DNA of 16,392 nucleotides from Actinomycetes bacterium. Its GTDB lineage: Bacteria > Actinomycetota > Coriobacteriia > Anaerosomatales > Anaerosomataceae. The notes beneath the pieces are model-generated. The model ran no database searches. It saw only the letters and a program-made list of their open reading frames with translations, and was not told the origin of the DNA. This document shows positions 6,680 through 13,276 of this stretch, in pieces; the first letter of the stretch is position 1; each line of letters starts with the position of its first letter. The translations under genes and the position numbers were made by a program. The stretch is from positions 1-16,392 of the forward strand of contig JAJZRZ010000012.1 in the NCBI GenBank assembly GCA_021850085.1, in the 5' to 3' direction.

Positions 6680-7731
6680 GACAGCAGCACGGCGAGGGCT
6701 TCGGCCACTTTGCCGTTCTCGTCAGGCGTTCGCACGCCCACACGGATCCAGCGCTCCCCAAGTCCCCGGAAGGTCGAGGCATCGCGGATCGCGATGCCTC
6801 GACCCAGCAGAGAAGAACGGACAGCAGCGGCAGTGAACGGTTCCGGAAGCTCGGCAAGCACCCAAGGCGCGCACCCTTCCATGACGTGCAACCCCGGGAT
6901 CCGGGCGAGCCCTCGCGCGAGCCTCCGCCTCTCCGTGGCTATCAGCGTGCGAGATCGCTCCACGTGTTCCTGATCGGTAGCGAGACTCACTGCTGCTTCG
7001 GCCGCTATGCCGTTCACGCTCCACGGTTCGCGCAGATCCGACATACGGCCGATCCAGCTCTCATCGGCCACCACGTACCCCAACCGCAGTCCGGGAACGC
7101 AGAACGTCTTGGTCAGCGATGCGATGACGCACACGCTACCACGAGCATCCGGGACCAGTGACTCCGCGGACAGGGTACTGCCGTGCACAGGGTCAGCGGA
7201 GAGCGCCAAGAAGGACTCGTCCACCATCAGGTTGCAGCCGCCTGCCGCCATACTCAGGAGGTGATCACGCGGCGTGAAGTGTCCGGTCGGGTTGTTCGGT
7301 TGGGCCACTACCACCAGATCGTCTTCACACATGGCGGGCAGGTATCTCGGAGTGCGCCAGGAACCGTTCTCGCGCTGAAGCGCCATATGCTCGACCGTAC
7401 AGCCGGCGGCAGCCGCAGCGGTCTCGTACTCGGAATAGCAGGGGTCGAACACGATCACTCGCCTTGGCGCAAGGGCTCGGACCGCAAGGGAGATGAGCTC
7501 GCTCGCGCCATTGCCTATCAAGAGGCGTTCCACGGGGACTCCAAGCCTTTGCGCCCACGCGCACCGGGCACTCCTGGCATCCGGTTCCGGATAGCGCTGC
7601 GCGAGGCTTCTCGCACGAGCGAACACCGCGTCGAGCGAGGCGGGAGCGCCCAATGGGTTGATATTGACGCTTGCGTCTATCGCGGAGCTCGGCGAGCCTC
7701 CATGATCGAATCTCATCGGGGGCCTTTGCAT
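6676..7731 (-). CDS. cobC: PLP-dependent threonine-phosphate decarboxylase-like enzyme (CobC/CobD of the HisC fold)
   Basis: A fold-type I aminotransferase-like protein of 351 residues. In the cobalamin pathway such proteins decarboxylate L-threonine O-3-phosphate to (R)-1-aminopropan-2-ol phosphate. Evidence is the FDHGG N-terminus, the N-P-L-G motif (NINPLGAP), GNGASELI, the PNNPTG turn, MVDESF, and the PLP lysine in SLTKTFCVPGLRLGY, followed by the C-terminal RVGVRTPDEN segment. Close relatives include histidinol-phosphate aminotransferase; the direct overlap with cbiB decides for the cobalamin role. The start is uncertain: ATG 7731 lacks a ribosome site, while ATG 7716 (MRFDHGG, five codons later) has AAAGG six bases upstream and would give 346 residues. 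No cobalamin riboswitch is seen ahead of it, unlike the btu and nrd operons. Confidence 0.9.
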   Translation of the reverse strand: MQRPPMRFDHGGSPSSAIDASVNINPLGAPASLDAVFARARSLAQRYPEPDARSARCAWAQRLGVPVERLLIGNGASELISLAVRALAPRRVIVFDPCYSEYETAAAAAGCTVEHMALQRENGSWRTPRYLPAMCEDDLVVVAQPNNPTGHFTPRDHLLSMAAGGCNLMVDESFLALSADPVHGSTLSAESLVPDARGSVCVIASLTKTFCVPGLRLGYVVADESWIGRMSDLREPWSVNGIAAEAAVSLATDQEHVERSRTLIATERRRLARGLARIPGLHVMEGCAPWVLAELPEPFTAAAVRSSLLGRGIAIRDASTFRGLGERWIRVGVRTPDENGKVAEALAVLLS

Positions 7732-7777
7732 GGTACGAACAAAAGGGGGCCGGAGCCCGTGTATCTCCAGTGTACGC

Positions 7778-7806
7778 TTGAGCCTGACAGTGCGTTCCAG
7801 TACGTT
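7778..7806 (+). promoter_or_regulatory. Candidate promoter of the ECF sigma factor gene
   Basis: TTGAGC at 7778-7783 and TACGTT at 7801-7806 are separated by 17 bases and resemble sigma-70 -35 and -10 elements. Transcription would start near 7813, about 35 bases before the GTG at 7848. The -10 overlaps the 17-bp palindrome described separately. The opposite gene (7731) could have its own promoter in this 116-base gap: TACACT on the minus strand at 7774-7769 is a possible -10 without a good -35. Confidence 0.4.
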
Positions 7807-7819
7807 TCGACTCGAAACG
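7803..7819. repeat. Perfect 17-bp palindrome, probable operator
   Basis: CGTTTCGA at 7803-7810 and TCGAAACG at 7812-7819 are exact inverted copies around a single C. It lies in the divergent gap between the cob pair and the sigma factor gene, on the -10 and start of the proposed sigma promoter. The size and symmetry fit binding by a dimeric repressor. No regulator gene is beside it, so the binding protein is unknown. Confidence 0.65.
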
Positions 7820-7847
7820 CTTCTCGCGGCCGGACCCGGAGTGTCAG

Positions 7848-8411
7848 GTGCCCCTCAGCGATCCATTCGAATCCATTGTCGAGGCCGCCCGTCACGGTGC
7901 CGAATGGGCATGGGCGCGTCTCGTGCACGACATCGAGCCCGCTCTCCGCGCCTACGTTCGCCGACAGAGCCGAGGCGACGTGGACGATCTTGTTGCCGAG
8001 ACGTGGCTGCACGTCGCTCGGGGACTGCAACGCTTCCAAGGAGACGAGCGCGCGTTCCGGTCGTGGGTCTTCATGATCGCCCACCACCGCGTGCTCGACG
8101 AGCGCAGAAGGCTCGCTCGGAGCCAGACTCTGCAGATTGACGCCGGAGAGCTCGAGACCCTCGGCTTGCCGAGCCCTTCGGCCGAATCGGTCGTGGTGGG
8201 AAGGGCGGACGCCGACGCCATCCAGCAAGTGCTCGACAAGCTGCCCCGCGCCCAACGGGAGGTCGTGCTCCTCAGGTTCGTGGCCGGCTTCGGGGTCAGC
8301 GAGGTCGCTGAGATCGTCGGGAAGAGTCCCGGTGCAGTGAGTGCGCTTCTCCGGCGGGCGCTTGCGCGTCTTGGTAAGATTCTTGGCAAGACCCGTACGT
8401 TTTCGCCGTAG
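7848..8411 (+). CDS. RNA polymerase sigma factor, ECF (sigma-70 family) type
   Basis: A 187-residue protein with the two domains of group 4 sigma factors. Region 2 covers about residues 22-92: RAYVRRQSRGDVDDLVAETW, ending in FRSWVFMIAHHRVLDERRR, which binds core polymerase and the -10. Region 4 covers about 120-180 with LPRAQREVVLLRFVAGFGVSEVAEIVGKSPGAVSALLRRALARL, a helix-turn-helix for the -35. No extra sensing domain is attached. The start is GTG 7848, with GGAG at 7837-7840. The next gene encodes a single-pass membrane protein 21 bases downstream, the usual place for a partner that holds the sigma factor at the membrane. The stimulus is not shown by the sequence; the gene sits between two B12 loci. 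Confidence 0.95.
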   Translation: MPLSDPFESIVEAARHGAEWAWARLVHDIEPALRAYVRRQSRGDVDDLVAETWLHVARGLQRFQGDERAFRSWVFMIAHHRVLDERRRLARSQTLQIDAGELETLGLPSPSAESVVVGRADADAIQQVLDKLPRAQREVVLLRFVAGFGVSEVAEIVGKSPGAVSALLRRALARLGKILGKTRTFSP

Positions 8412-8432
8412 GCCATCGGTAACGTAGGTGTC

Positions 8433-9122
8433 ATGAAGCGTTCAAGTCGACATGGTTGCGAGTGGGCCGACCGTCTCGCCGATGCGGATCCCGCCGAGCA
8501 CAGCGGGGACGCGGTCGAGGCGTTCGTCAGCTCACTGCGCCTCGCGGCCGACGCCGAGCGGACGCGCTCGGACGTGAGCGAGTTCGCGGTCGCAGCAGCG
8601 ACGGTCGCCGAGAACGCGAGGCTACGGAGGTCCGGGGGTCGGAATCGACCGCTCTCGGCACGATGGAGGCGACGCGCCATGCTTCAGACGTTTCTCTCTA
8701 CACTGCTGGGCAAGCTCATGCTCGGTACCGCGGCCGTCGCGGTCGCGGCCACGACGGGTGCCGCTGCCACCGGCAACCTGCCCGATCCCGCTCAGCAAGC
8801 GGTCTCGGATGCCTTGGGCAAGGCGGGCATCGAGGTGCCGGCTCCGAGCGAAACGCCGGCACCCGGCGTGACCGAGACTCCGGATGTGCGCACCGCACCG
8901 GTGCTTCCCGACGAAGCATCCGACAAAGCCAAGGCTGTGACCGGCGCGGTCTTCGACGGCGATCCGAAGGACGGACGCTCCTTCGGTCAATCTGTGGCCG
9001 GCGCCGCCACCGAGACGACTACATCCGCTGGCTCACCCAAGAAGCCCGAGGTTCGCGAGGTGCCGCAGAGGCCCGAGAGGCCCGCGCTCCCGGAGCAGGC
9101 GGGCGACGCTCCTCGCCCGTAG
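8433..9122 (+). CDS. Single-pass membrane protein downstream of the sigma factor, possible anti-sigma partner
   Basis: A 229-residue protein with three parts. Residues 1-82 are hydrophilic and cytoplasmic in type, rich in Ala, Arg, Asp and Glu, with a helix-forming stretch (VEAFVSSLRLAADAERTRSD). A block of arginines (RWRRRA, 77-82) precedes one membrane helix at about 91-113. The outside part begins NLPDPAQQAVSDALGKAGIEVP, a phrase seen in actinobacterial proteins encoded behind ECF sigma factors, and then becomes a long low-complexity Pro/Thr/Glu/Lys tail to the end. There is no HxxxCxxC zinc motif of ZAS anti-sigma factors. The role is inferred from position and topology. The ATG at 8433 has a weak AGGTG upstream. 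It converges with cobO, leaving 18 bases between stops. Confidence 0.8.
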   Translation: MKRSSRHGCEWADRLADADPAEHSGDAVEAFVSSLRLAADAERTRSDVSEFAVAAATVAENARLRRSGGRNRPLSARWRRRAMLQTFLSTLLGKLMLGTAAVAVAATTGAAATGNLPDPAQQAVSDALGKAGIEVPAPSETPAPGVTETPDVRTAPVLPDEASDKAKAVTGAVFDGDPKDGRSFGQSVAGAATETTTSAGSPKKPEVREVPQRPERPALPEQAGDAPRP

Positions 9123-9129
9123 GCCGCTG

Positions 9130-9142
9130 AGGCCCGGGGCCT
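9130..9142. repeat. Short GC palindrome between convergent genes
   Basis: AGGCCC-G-GGGCCT is a perfect 13-bp inverted repeat between the stop of the membrane protein (9122) and the stop of cobO (9141-9143), which it overlaps. It could act as a weak bidirectional terminator, but there is no U-run on either strand and the one-base loop is too tight for a normal hairpin without opening the stem. Confidence 0.25.
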
Positions 9143-9674
9143 AGAACTCGATCCCGTGCCGCGCAGGGGTCCCTCGATCGAAGGGATGCTTGCGCGGCAC
9201 CATCTCTGTCACGAGGTCGGCGCGCTCGATGAGAGCCGCCGATGCCCCCCGCCCGGTGAGCACGGCCTCCATGCGTGGCGGACGGGCCTCGAGCGCCGCG
9301 AGGACGACCGCTTCGTCCACAAGATCGTAGCGGATGGCCACATTGACCTCGTCCATGATCACGATGTCGTACTCCGAGCCATGAAGAATCTTCTCGGCGA
9401 TCGCCCACGCTTCGGCAGCGGCACGGCTGTCGTCGGTCGTGAGCCCCTGACCCAGCAGTCCGGTCGAGCGTACCGCCGGGCGCTCCACGAGCACACCGAT
9501 GCCTTCGAGCACGTCGAGCTCGCTCGACCGCGCGCCGCCTTTCACGAACTGCACGAACGCGACCCGCTTTCCCGCACCGATGGCACGCACCGCCAAGCCG
9601 ACGGCGGCTGTTGTCTTTCCCTTCCCGTCCCCGGTGTACACCTGCACCAGACCGTGTCCGCTGTCCATGTTCAC
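9141..9674 (-). CDS. cobO: Cob(I)alamin adenosyltransferase, CobO/BtuR (CobA) type
   Basis: This enzyme transfers the adenosyl group of ATP to reduced corrinoids, forming adenosylcobalamin or adenosylcobinamide in the cytoplasm. The 177-residue protein has the P-loop GDGKGKTTAAVG near the N-terminus, FVQFVKGG, the Walker-B-like IVIMDEVNVAIRYDLV, and TGRGASAALIERADLVTEM, all typical of the BtuR/CobO/CobP family. I use GTG 9674-9672, which overlaps the btuD stop by four bases (GTGA) and has GGAG five bases upstream; ATG 9668, two codons later, is equally possible. The frame is open much further upstream inside btuD, but that is not coding. The likely job is to adenosylate corrinoid brought in by the transporter encoded just upstream. 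Confidence 0.95.
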   Translation of the reverse strand: MNMDSGHGLVQVYTGDGKGKTTAAVGLAVRAIGAGKRVAFVQFVKGGARSSELDVLEGIGVLVERPAVRSTGLLGQGLTTDDSRAAAEAWAIAEKILHGSEYDIVIMDEVNVAIRYDLVDEAVVLAALEARPPRMEAVLTGRGASAALIERADLVTEMVPRKHPFDRGTPARHGIEF

Positions 9675-10954
9675 CCCTTCTCCGCCCGACACCGCTCCAG
9701 CTCGACAAGCGCGTCGGCCTCCGAGCGTGCCTGCACAGCCCCGTGCGACACCGCCTCGTTCCACAAGCGGCGCGCCTCGCCTCCCGCGAAGTCCCTGTCC
9801 GGACCCATATCCCCCATCAGGATGAGCGGCCGGCCGGAAGTCACCGCCGCGTGGAGGTTGGGAAGGTTGGCCCGACCGAACGGCGTCGGGCACACGACGA
9901 TGCAACACACCTCCGAGAACGACTCGGCGACCTCAGCAACCGCCGTCTCATCCATTTCGCCGAACGGGGGCAGTTCCACGAGCCGGGCGCCGAGCGCCTC
10001 GGCGACAGCCTGGTCCACGTCCCCGCGATTCAGCGCGCCGCACGCGACCGAGTGCCCGGCGAGCACGAGTTGGCGCATGAGCGAGGCGCCCGTGCCCGAG
10101 CCGCACACGAGCCCCACCCTCATGCCGCTTTCTGCCCGGGCGATGTCCTCACCGCGCAGGACCGGAGTGATGGCCACGGTACCGGTCACCGGGTCGGTCC
10201 GCACGACGGCACGCACGCCGAACACCTGCGAGATCGTCGCGGCATCGAGAGCCTCGGCAGGCGCGCGCGGAGGCAGGACACCCCCCTCGGCCACGATGCT
10301 TATGCGGTCCGCATAACGCGCCGCGATGCCCAGATCGTGGAAGACGCCGAGCACCGCCATGCCGCCATCGGCGAGAGACCGGACCAGATCGAGCACCTGC
10401 AGCGCGTGGTTGAGGTCGAGGTGGCTGGTGGGTTCATCGAGGAGCAGTACCCGCGGCTGCTGCGCGAGCGCCTGCGCCAGCGTCAGGCGCTGGAGGTCGC
10501 CGCCCGAAAGCTCGTCAACGCGCTCATCAGCCAGCCGCGCGGTGTCCGTGCGCTCCATCACCTCGCCCACCACGGCATGGTCCTCGGGCCGCAGCGACTC
10601 GAGCCTGCCGAGGTGCGCATGCCGTCCCATCTCCACGAACGCCCGCGCAGTGAACGCGAACACGGAGGGCTGCGACTGCGGCACGACCCCGATGAGCCTG
10701 GCTCGCTCGCGCTCGTGCAGGCGCACGACCGAGTCGCCCGCCGTGATGTCCCCCGTCTTGACCTCGGCACCGCCGGTCACAGCGCGCAGCAGCGTGGACT
10801 TGCCCGCGCCGTTGGGGCCGACCAGGCCGACGAACTCGCCGGGGCGCACATCGAAAGACGCCTCACGAACGACGGTCCGGTCCCCGTAGCCCACTGACAC
10901 CCGCCGAAAGCACAGCGGTACGCCGTCGCCGGGCGGGATCAGGCGTCCGTTCAT
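9671..10954 (-). CDS. btuD: Corrinoid ABC transporter ATP-binding protein with an extra C-terminal domain
   Basis: The ATPase of a BtuFCD-type corrinoid (or related siderophore/heme-family) importer. Residues about 14-265 are the ABC domain: Walker A GPNGAGKST (46-54), Q-loop at Q93, signature LSGGD (149-153), Walker B LLLDEPT (170-176) and the switch histidine H206. The protein is 427 residues long, against about 250-270 for ordinary BtuD. Residues about 278-427 form an additional domain that begins MRVGLVCGSGTGA, a glycine-rich strand-turn like that of a Rossmann-type nucleotide-binding fold, followed by ALNRGDVDQAVAEALGA, CCIVVCPTPFGRANL and GRPLILMGDMG. I cannot assign this domain. The start ATG overlaps the btuC stop by four bases (ATGA). 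Control comes from the riboswitch at the head of the operon. Confidence 0.93.
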   Translation of the reverse strand: MNGRLIPPGDGVPLCFRRVSVGYGDRTVVREASFDVRPGEFVGLVGPNGAGKSTLLRAVTGGAEVKTGDITAGDSVVRLHERERARLIGVVPQSQPSVFAFTARAFVEMGRHAHLGRLESLRPEDHAVVGEVMERTDTARLADERVDELSGGDLQRLTLAQALAQQPRVLLLDEPTSHLDLNHALQVLDLVRSLADGGMAVLGVFHDLGIAARYADRISIVAEGGVLPPRAPAEALDAATISQVFGVRAVVRTDPVTGTVAITPVLRGEDIARAESGMRVGLVCGSGTGASLMRQLVLAGHSVACGALNRGDVDQAVAEALGARLVELPPFGEMDETAVAEVAESFSEVCCIVVCPTPFGRANLPNLHAAVTSGRPLILMGDMGPDRDFAGGEARRLWNEAVSHGAVQARSEADALVELERCRAEKG

Positions 10955-11976
10955 CGCGAGCGCTCCTTGCGCACAAGGAGCCAGACGAAGAACGGACCGC
11001 CGGCCAGCGCGGTGACGATGCCGACAGGGATCTCGACAGGCGCGAGCACGATCCTCGCAAGCAGATCCGCCACCACGAGCACGATGGCGCCCGCCAGCGC
11101 CGACGCCGGCAGCAACAGGCGGTGGCGCGGGCCCACTACGAGACGCACCATGTGGGGCGTCATCAGGCCCACGAAGCCGATGAGCCCGGAGACGGACACG
11201 GCGCCCGCCACCACGAGCGAAGCCGAGCCGAGCGCCAGCAGCTTGAAGCGCTCCACAGCAACGCCCAGCTGCCCCGCACGCTCATCCCCAAGAAGCATCA
11301 GATCGAGCTCGCGGTGGAACAGGAGGGGCACCATCGATCCCGCGGCAAGCATCGCGCCGAGCGTGGTCACGTGCCCCCACGAGCGGTTGCCAAGACCGCC
11401 CATCATCCAGTAGACCACGCTCGTCATGGATTCGCGGTCGAACACCAGGACGAACGAGGTGACCGCCGACAGCGTGTAGGAGATGGCGATTCCCGCGAGC
11501 AGCAGCGATGTGGGATCGAGCCGCCCTCGGCGGGAGGCCAGCCGCACCACGAGGAGCATCGTCAGGAGCGCGCCCGCGAACGCCCCAAGCGGGACGCCGG
11601 CGGCCCGAGCCAGGTAACTCGTCCCCAGCAGCGACAGGGAGAGCGTGGCGCCGAGCCCCGCCCCAGAGGACACGCCAAGGATGTACGGATCGGCGAGCGG
11701 GTTCTTGAACAGCGCCTGGTAGAGCACGCCAGCAAGCGCGAGGGACGCCCCGACGAGCGCGGCGAGCAGCACCCTCGGCAGGCGTAGGTCCACCACGAGC
11801 GCGTCGGCGAGCGTGGAGCCGTGTCCCGACAGCGAGCGGGACACGGCTCCGAGCACCTCACCCGGAGGAAGCGACACCGCGCCGAAAGCCACGCCCACGA
11901 TGATCGCCGCGGCAAGCGCAATGGTCAGCCCCACAAGCGTGAGGGCGTGCCGGTTCCTCTCGGAGGAGGCGGTCAT
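10951..11976 (-). CDS. btuC: Corrinoid ABC transporter permease
   Basis: A 341-residue integral membrane protein of the FecCD/BtuC permease family; two copies form the channel of the importer. It has about ten hydrophobic segments across the length. Family signatures are LRLPRVLLAALVGASLALAG, YQALFKNPLADPYILGVSSGA, MGGLGNRSW, the LGDERAGQLGV coupling loop that contacts the ATPase, GLIGFVGLMTPHMVRLVVG, and a C-terminal EIPVGIVTALAGGPFFVWLL. It starts at ATG 11976, one base after the btuF stop, and has only a weak ribosome site, suggesting coupling. Substrate specificity is set by BtuF and the riboswitch rather than by this sequence. Confidence 0.95.
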   Translation of the reverse strand: MTASSERNRHALTLVGLTIALAAAIIVGVAFGAVSLPPGEVLGAVSRSLSGHGSTLADALVVDLRLPRVLLAALVGASLALAGVLYQALFKNPLADPYILGVSSGAGLGATLSLSLLGTSYLARAAGVPLGAFAGALLTMLLVVRLASRRGRLDPTSLLLAGIAISYTLSAVTSFVLVFDRESMTSVVYWMMGGLGNRSWGHVTTLGAMLAAGSMVPLLFHRELDLMLLGDERAGQLGVAVERFKLLALGSASLVVAGAVSVSGLIGFVGLMTPHMVRLVVGPRHRLLLPASALAGAIVLVVADLLARIVLAPVEIPVGIVTALAGGPFFVWLLVRKERSR

Positions 11977-11977
11977 G

Positions 11978-12916
11978 CTACCGGCCGAAAGCGTCCGGGT
12001 GCAGCGCCTCGGCGATCTGCCGGATCCCCTCCACGACGCGAGGTCCGGGACGGCTCACCAGGTTGTCATCGAGCAAGAACACGGCACCTCCCGAAACGGC
12101 GGCGAGGTTCTCGTACCCCGGCCGGCCGGCGATATCCGCCGGATCGCTCATCGAGCCCTTCGTTGCCAGGTAGACCGCGGGGTCCGCCGCCAGGAGCTGT
12201 TCCACCGAATAGGGCACGTAGCCCTCCTCGGTCACGACGTTCTCTCCGCCAGCGTACTCGATCAGCTCGTTCAGCAGCGTACCACCACCCACCGTGAACA
12301 GCGGTTCCTGCGCGATCTCGAGGAAGCAGCGCACGGGCACGCTCCCGACCTTCTCGCCGATCTCCGCGAGATCGGCCTCCATCTTGACCACGAGCTCTTC
12401 TGCGGCAGGAGTCTCGCCGATGGCGGCACCCACTGTGCGGATCGACTGGAACAGCGCGTCCACCGTCTGCGGGTCCACCGCGACCACCGCGGCGCCGAGC
12501 GCCTCAAGCTGCTCGATGATCTCGGCCTGCACGCCGGTCGTCACCACAACGAGGTCGGGGTCGAGCGCGGTGATCGCCTCGAGGTTCGGCGTCATGAAGT
12601 CGCCCACCTTCTCGATCCCGGTCACCTCCGCGGGGTAGTCGCAGTACGAGGTGACGCCGACGAGCCGGTCGAGCGCTCCGAGGCCCGCGACGATCTCGGT
12701 GTTCGCGGGCGCGAGACTCACGATCCGCTCCGGCCGCGCGTCGATGGTGACCTCGCGTCCGGCGTCGTCGGTGACAGTCGCCGGGAAGGCGGCTTCGATC
12801 TGCGCCGCCTCCTCGGGCGGCTCCGCCGCGCCGCCGCATCCTGTCAGCGCGCCCAGCATGAGCGTCGCCGCGAGCGCCGCGATGAGCAGCCGTGCCATGA
12901 TGCTGTGTCGTGCCAT
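11978..12916 (-). CDS. btuF: Corrinoid-binding lipoprotein of the ABC importer
   Basis: The substrate-binding component. I start at ATG 12916-12914, which has AAGGAGG four bases upstream, giving 312 residues; an in-frame ATG at 12940 lacks such a site. The N-terminus is a lipoprotein signal: MARHSIMARLLIAALAATLMLGALTGC, with the lipobox LTGC. A Gly/Glu/Pro linker follows, then the periplasmic-binding class III fold: TVTDDAGREVTI, PERIVSLAPANTEIVAGLGA, YCDYPAEV, IEKVGDFMTPNLEAITALDPDLVV, a long connecting helix (about 165-185), GGGTLLNELIEYAGGENV and SRPGPRVVEGI near the end. This matches BtuF-like binding proteins; siderophore or heme binders share the fold, but the cobalamin riboswitch and cobO neighbour favour corrinoids. 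Confidence 0.94.
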   Translation of the reverse strand: MARHSIMARLLIAALAATLMLGALTGCGGAAEPPEEAAQIEAAFPATVTDDAGREVTIDARPERIVSLAPANTEIVAGLGALDRLVGVTSYCDYPAEVTGIEKVGDFMTPNLEAITALDPDLVVVTTGVQAEIIEQLEALGAAVVAVDPQTVDALFQSIRTVGAAIGETPAAEELVVKMEADLAEIGEKVGSVPVRCFLEIAQEPLFTVGGGTLLNELIEYAGGENVVTEEGYVPYSVEQLLAADPAVYLATKGSMSDPADIAGRPGYENLAAVSGGAVFLLDDNLVSRPGPRVVEGIRQIAEALHPDAFGR

Positions 12917-12978
12917 GGTGCCTCCTTGCGTCTCGAGCATCGGTCACTCCGGCCGAAGAAGACGCGCCCCGAGAATCG

Positions 12979-13004
12979 AAAAGACCCTCGCGGTGGCGAA
13001 GGTC
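12979..13004 (-). terminator. Riboswitch-controlled intrinsic terminator ahead of btuF
   Basis: Read on the minus strand, GACCTTCGC (13004-12996) and GCGAGGGTC (12991-12983) form a nine-pair stem with one G-U pair and a CACC loop, followed by UUUU (12982-12979). It lies between the aptamer and btuF, 62 bases before the start codon. Upstream, ACCCTCG (13020-13014) is complementary to CGAGGGT in the right arm, so it can form a competing antiterminator. B12 binding would be expected to favour the terminator. Confidence 0.7.
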
Positions 13005-13082
13005 TCTTGGTCTCGAGGGTGGTGTCGGAGCGCCGGGATCGAGCGCTGCGAGTGTGCCTCGAACCACGAAGGCCGCGTCGCC

Positions 13083-13212
13083 GTGTGTAGGCAGGTCTCC
13101 TGGCTTCGGAGCTACATCCGCTCCGTCACAGTGGCGGGTCCGCGCCGGTCTCGCACCGGCTTCCCTATTCTCCCGAAGTCGCCCCCGGGCACCTACACCG
13201 TCTTCGGTTGTC
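13083..13212 (-). promoter_or_regulatory. Cobalamin (AdoCbl) riboswitch upstream of btuFCD-cobO
   Basis: On the minus strand the aptamer landmarks appear in order: GGTGTAGGTGCCCGGG, GAGAATAGGGAAGCCGGTG, GACCGGCGCGGACCCGCCAC with TGTGACGG, then CCGAAGCCAGGAGACC. The B12 box AGCCAGGAGACCTGCC is at 13105-13090. The closing stem P1 is visible as GTGTAGG (about 13198-13192) paired with CCTACAC (13091-13085). This is a very regular class-I cobalamin aptamer. The expression platform is the terminator/antiterminator at 12979-13020. Confidence 0.96.
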
Positions 13213-13219
13213 GCCAGCC

Positions 13220-13247
13220 ATCATAGACCCCTCGGCGGCAGATGCAA
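13220..13247 (-). promoter_or_regulatory. Promoter of the btuFCD-cobO operon
   Basis: On the minus strand TTGCAT (13247-13242) and TATGAT (13225-13220) lie 16 bases apart and match sigma-70 -35 and -10 elements at most positions. Transcription would start near 13213, exactly where the riboswitch leader begins, which strengthens the call. Confidence 0.7.
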
Positions 13248-13270
13248 GTCCGGTACGAAAAGCGTCGGGT

Positions 13271-13276
13271 TACAAT
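13271..13276 (+). promoter_or_regulatory. Possible -10 element of the serine-palmitoyltransferase-like gene
   Basis: TACAAT is an excellent -10 hexamer but overlaps the ATG at 13275. If it is used, that ATG would not be in the message and translation would begin at TTG 13317, which has GAGGGG about six bases upstream. I see no convincing -35. Confidence 0.25.

Noticed and set aside
5540..7161. Long plus-strand open frames opposite cbiB and cobC
   Set aside because: They are Arg/Pro/Gly-rich antisense shadows of two genes with clear family motifs.
9675..9908. N-terminal extension of cobO inside btuD
   Set aside because: The residues are Arg/Gly-rich off-frame sequence; the CobO P-loop region begins directly after GTG 9674, which overlaps the btuD stop.
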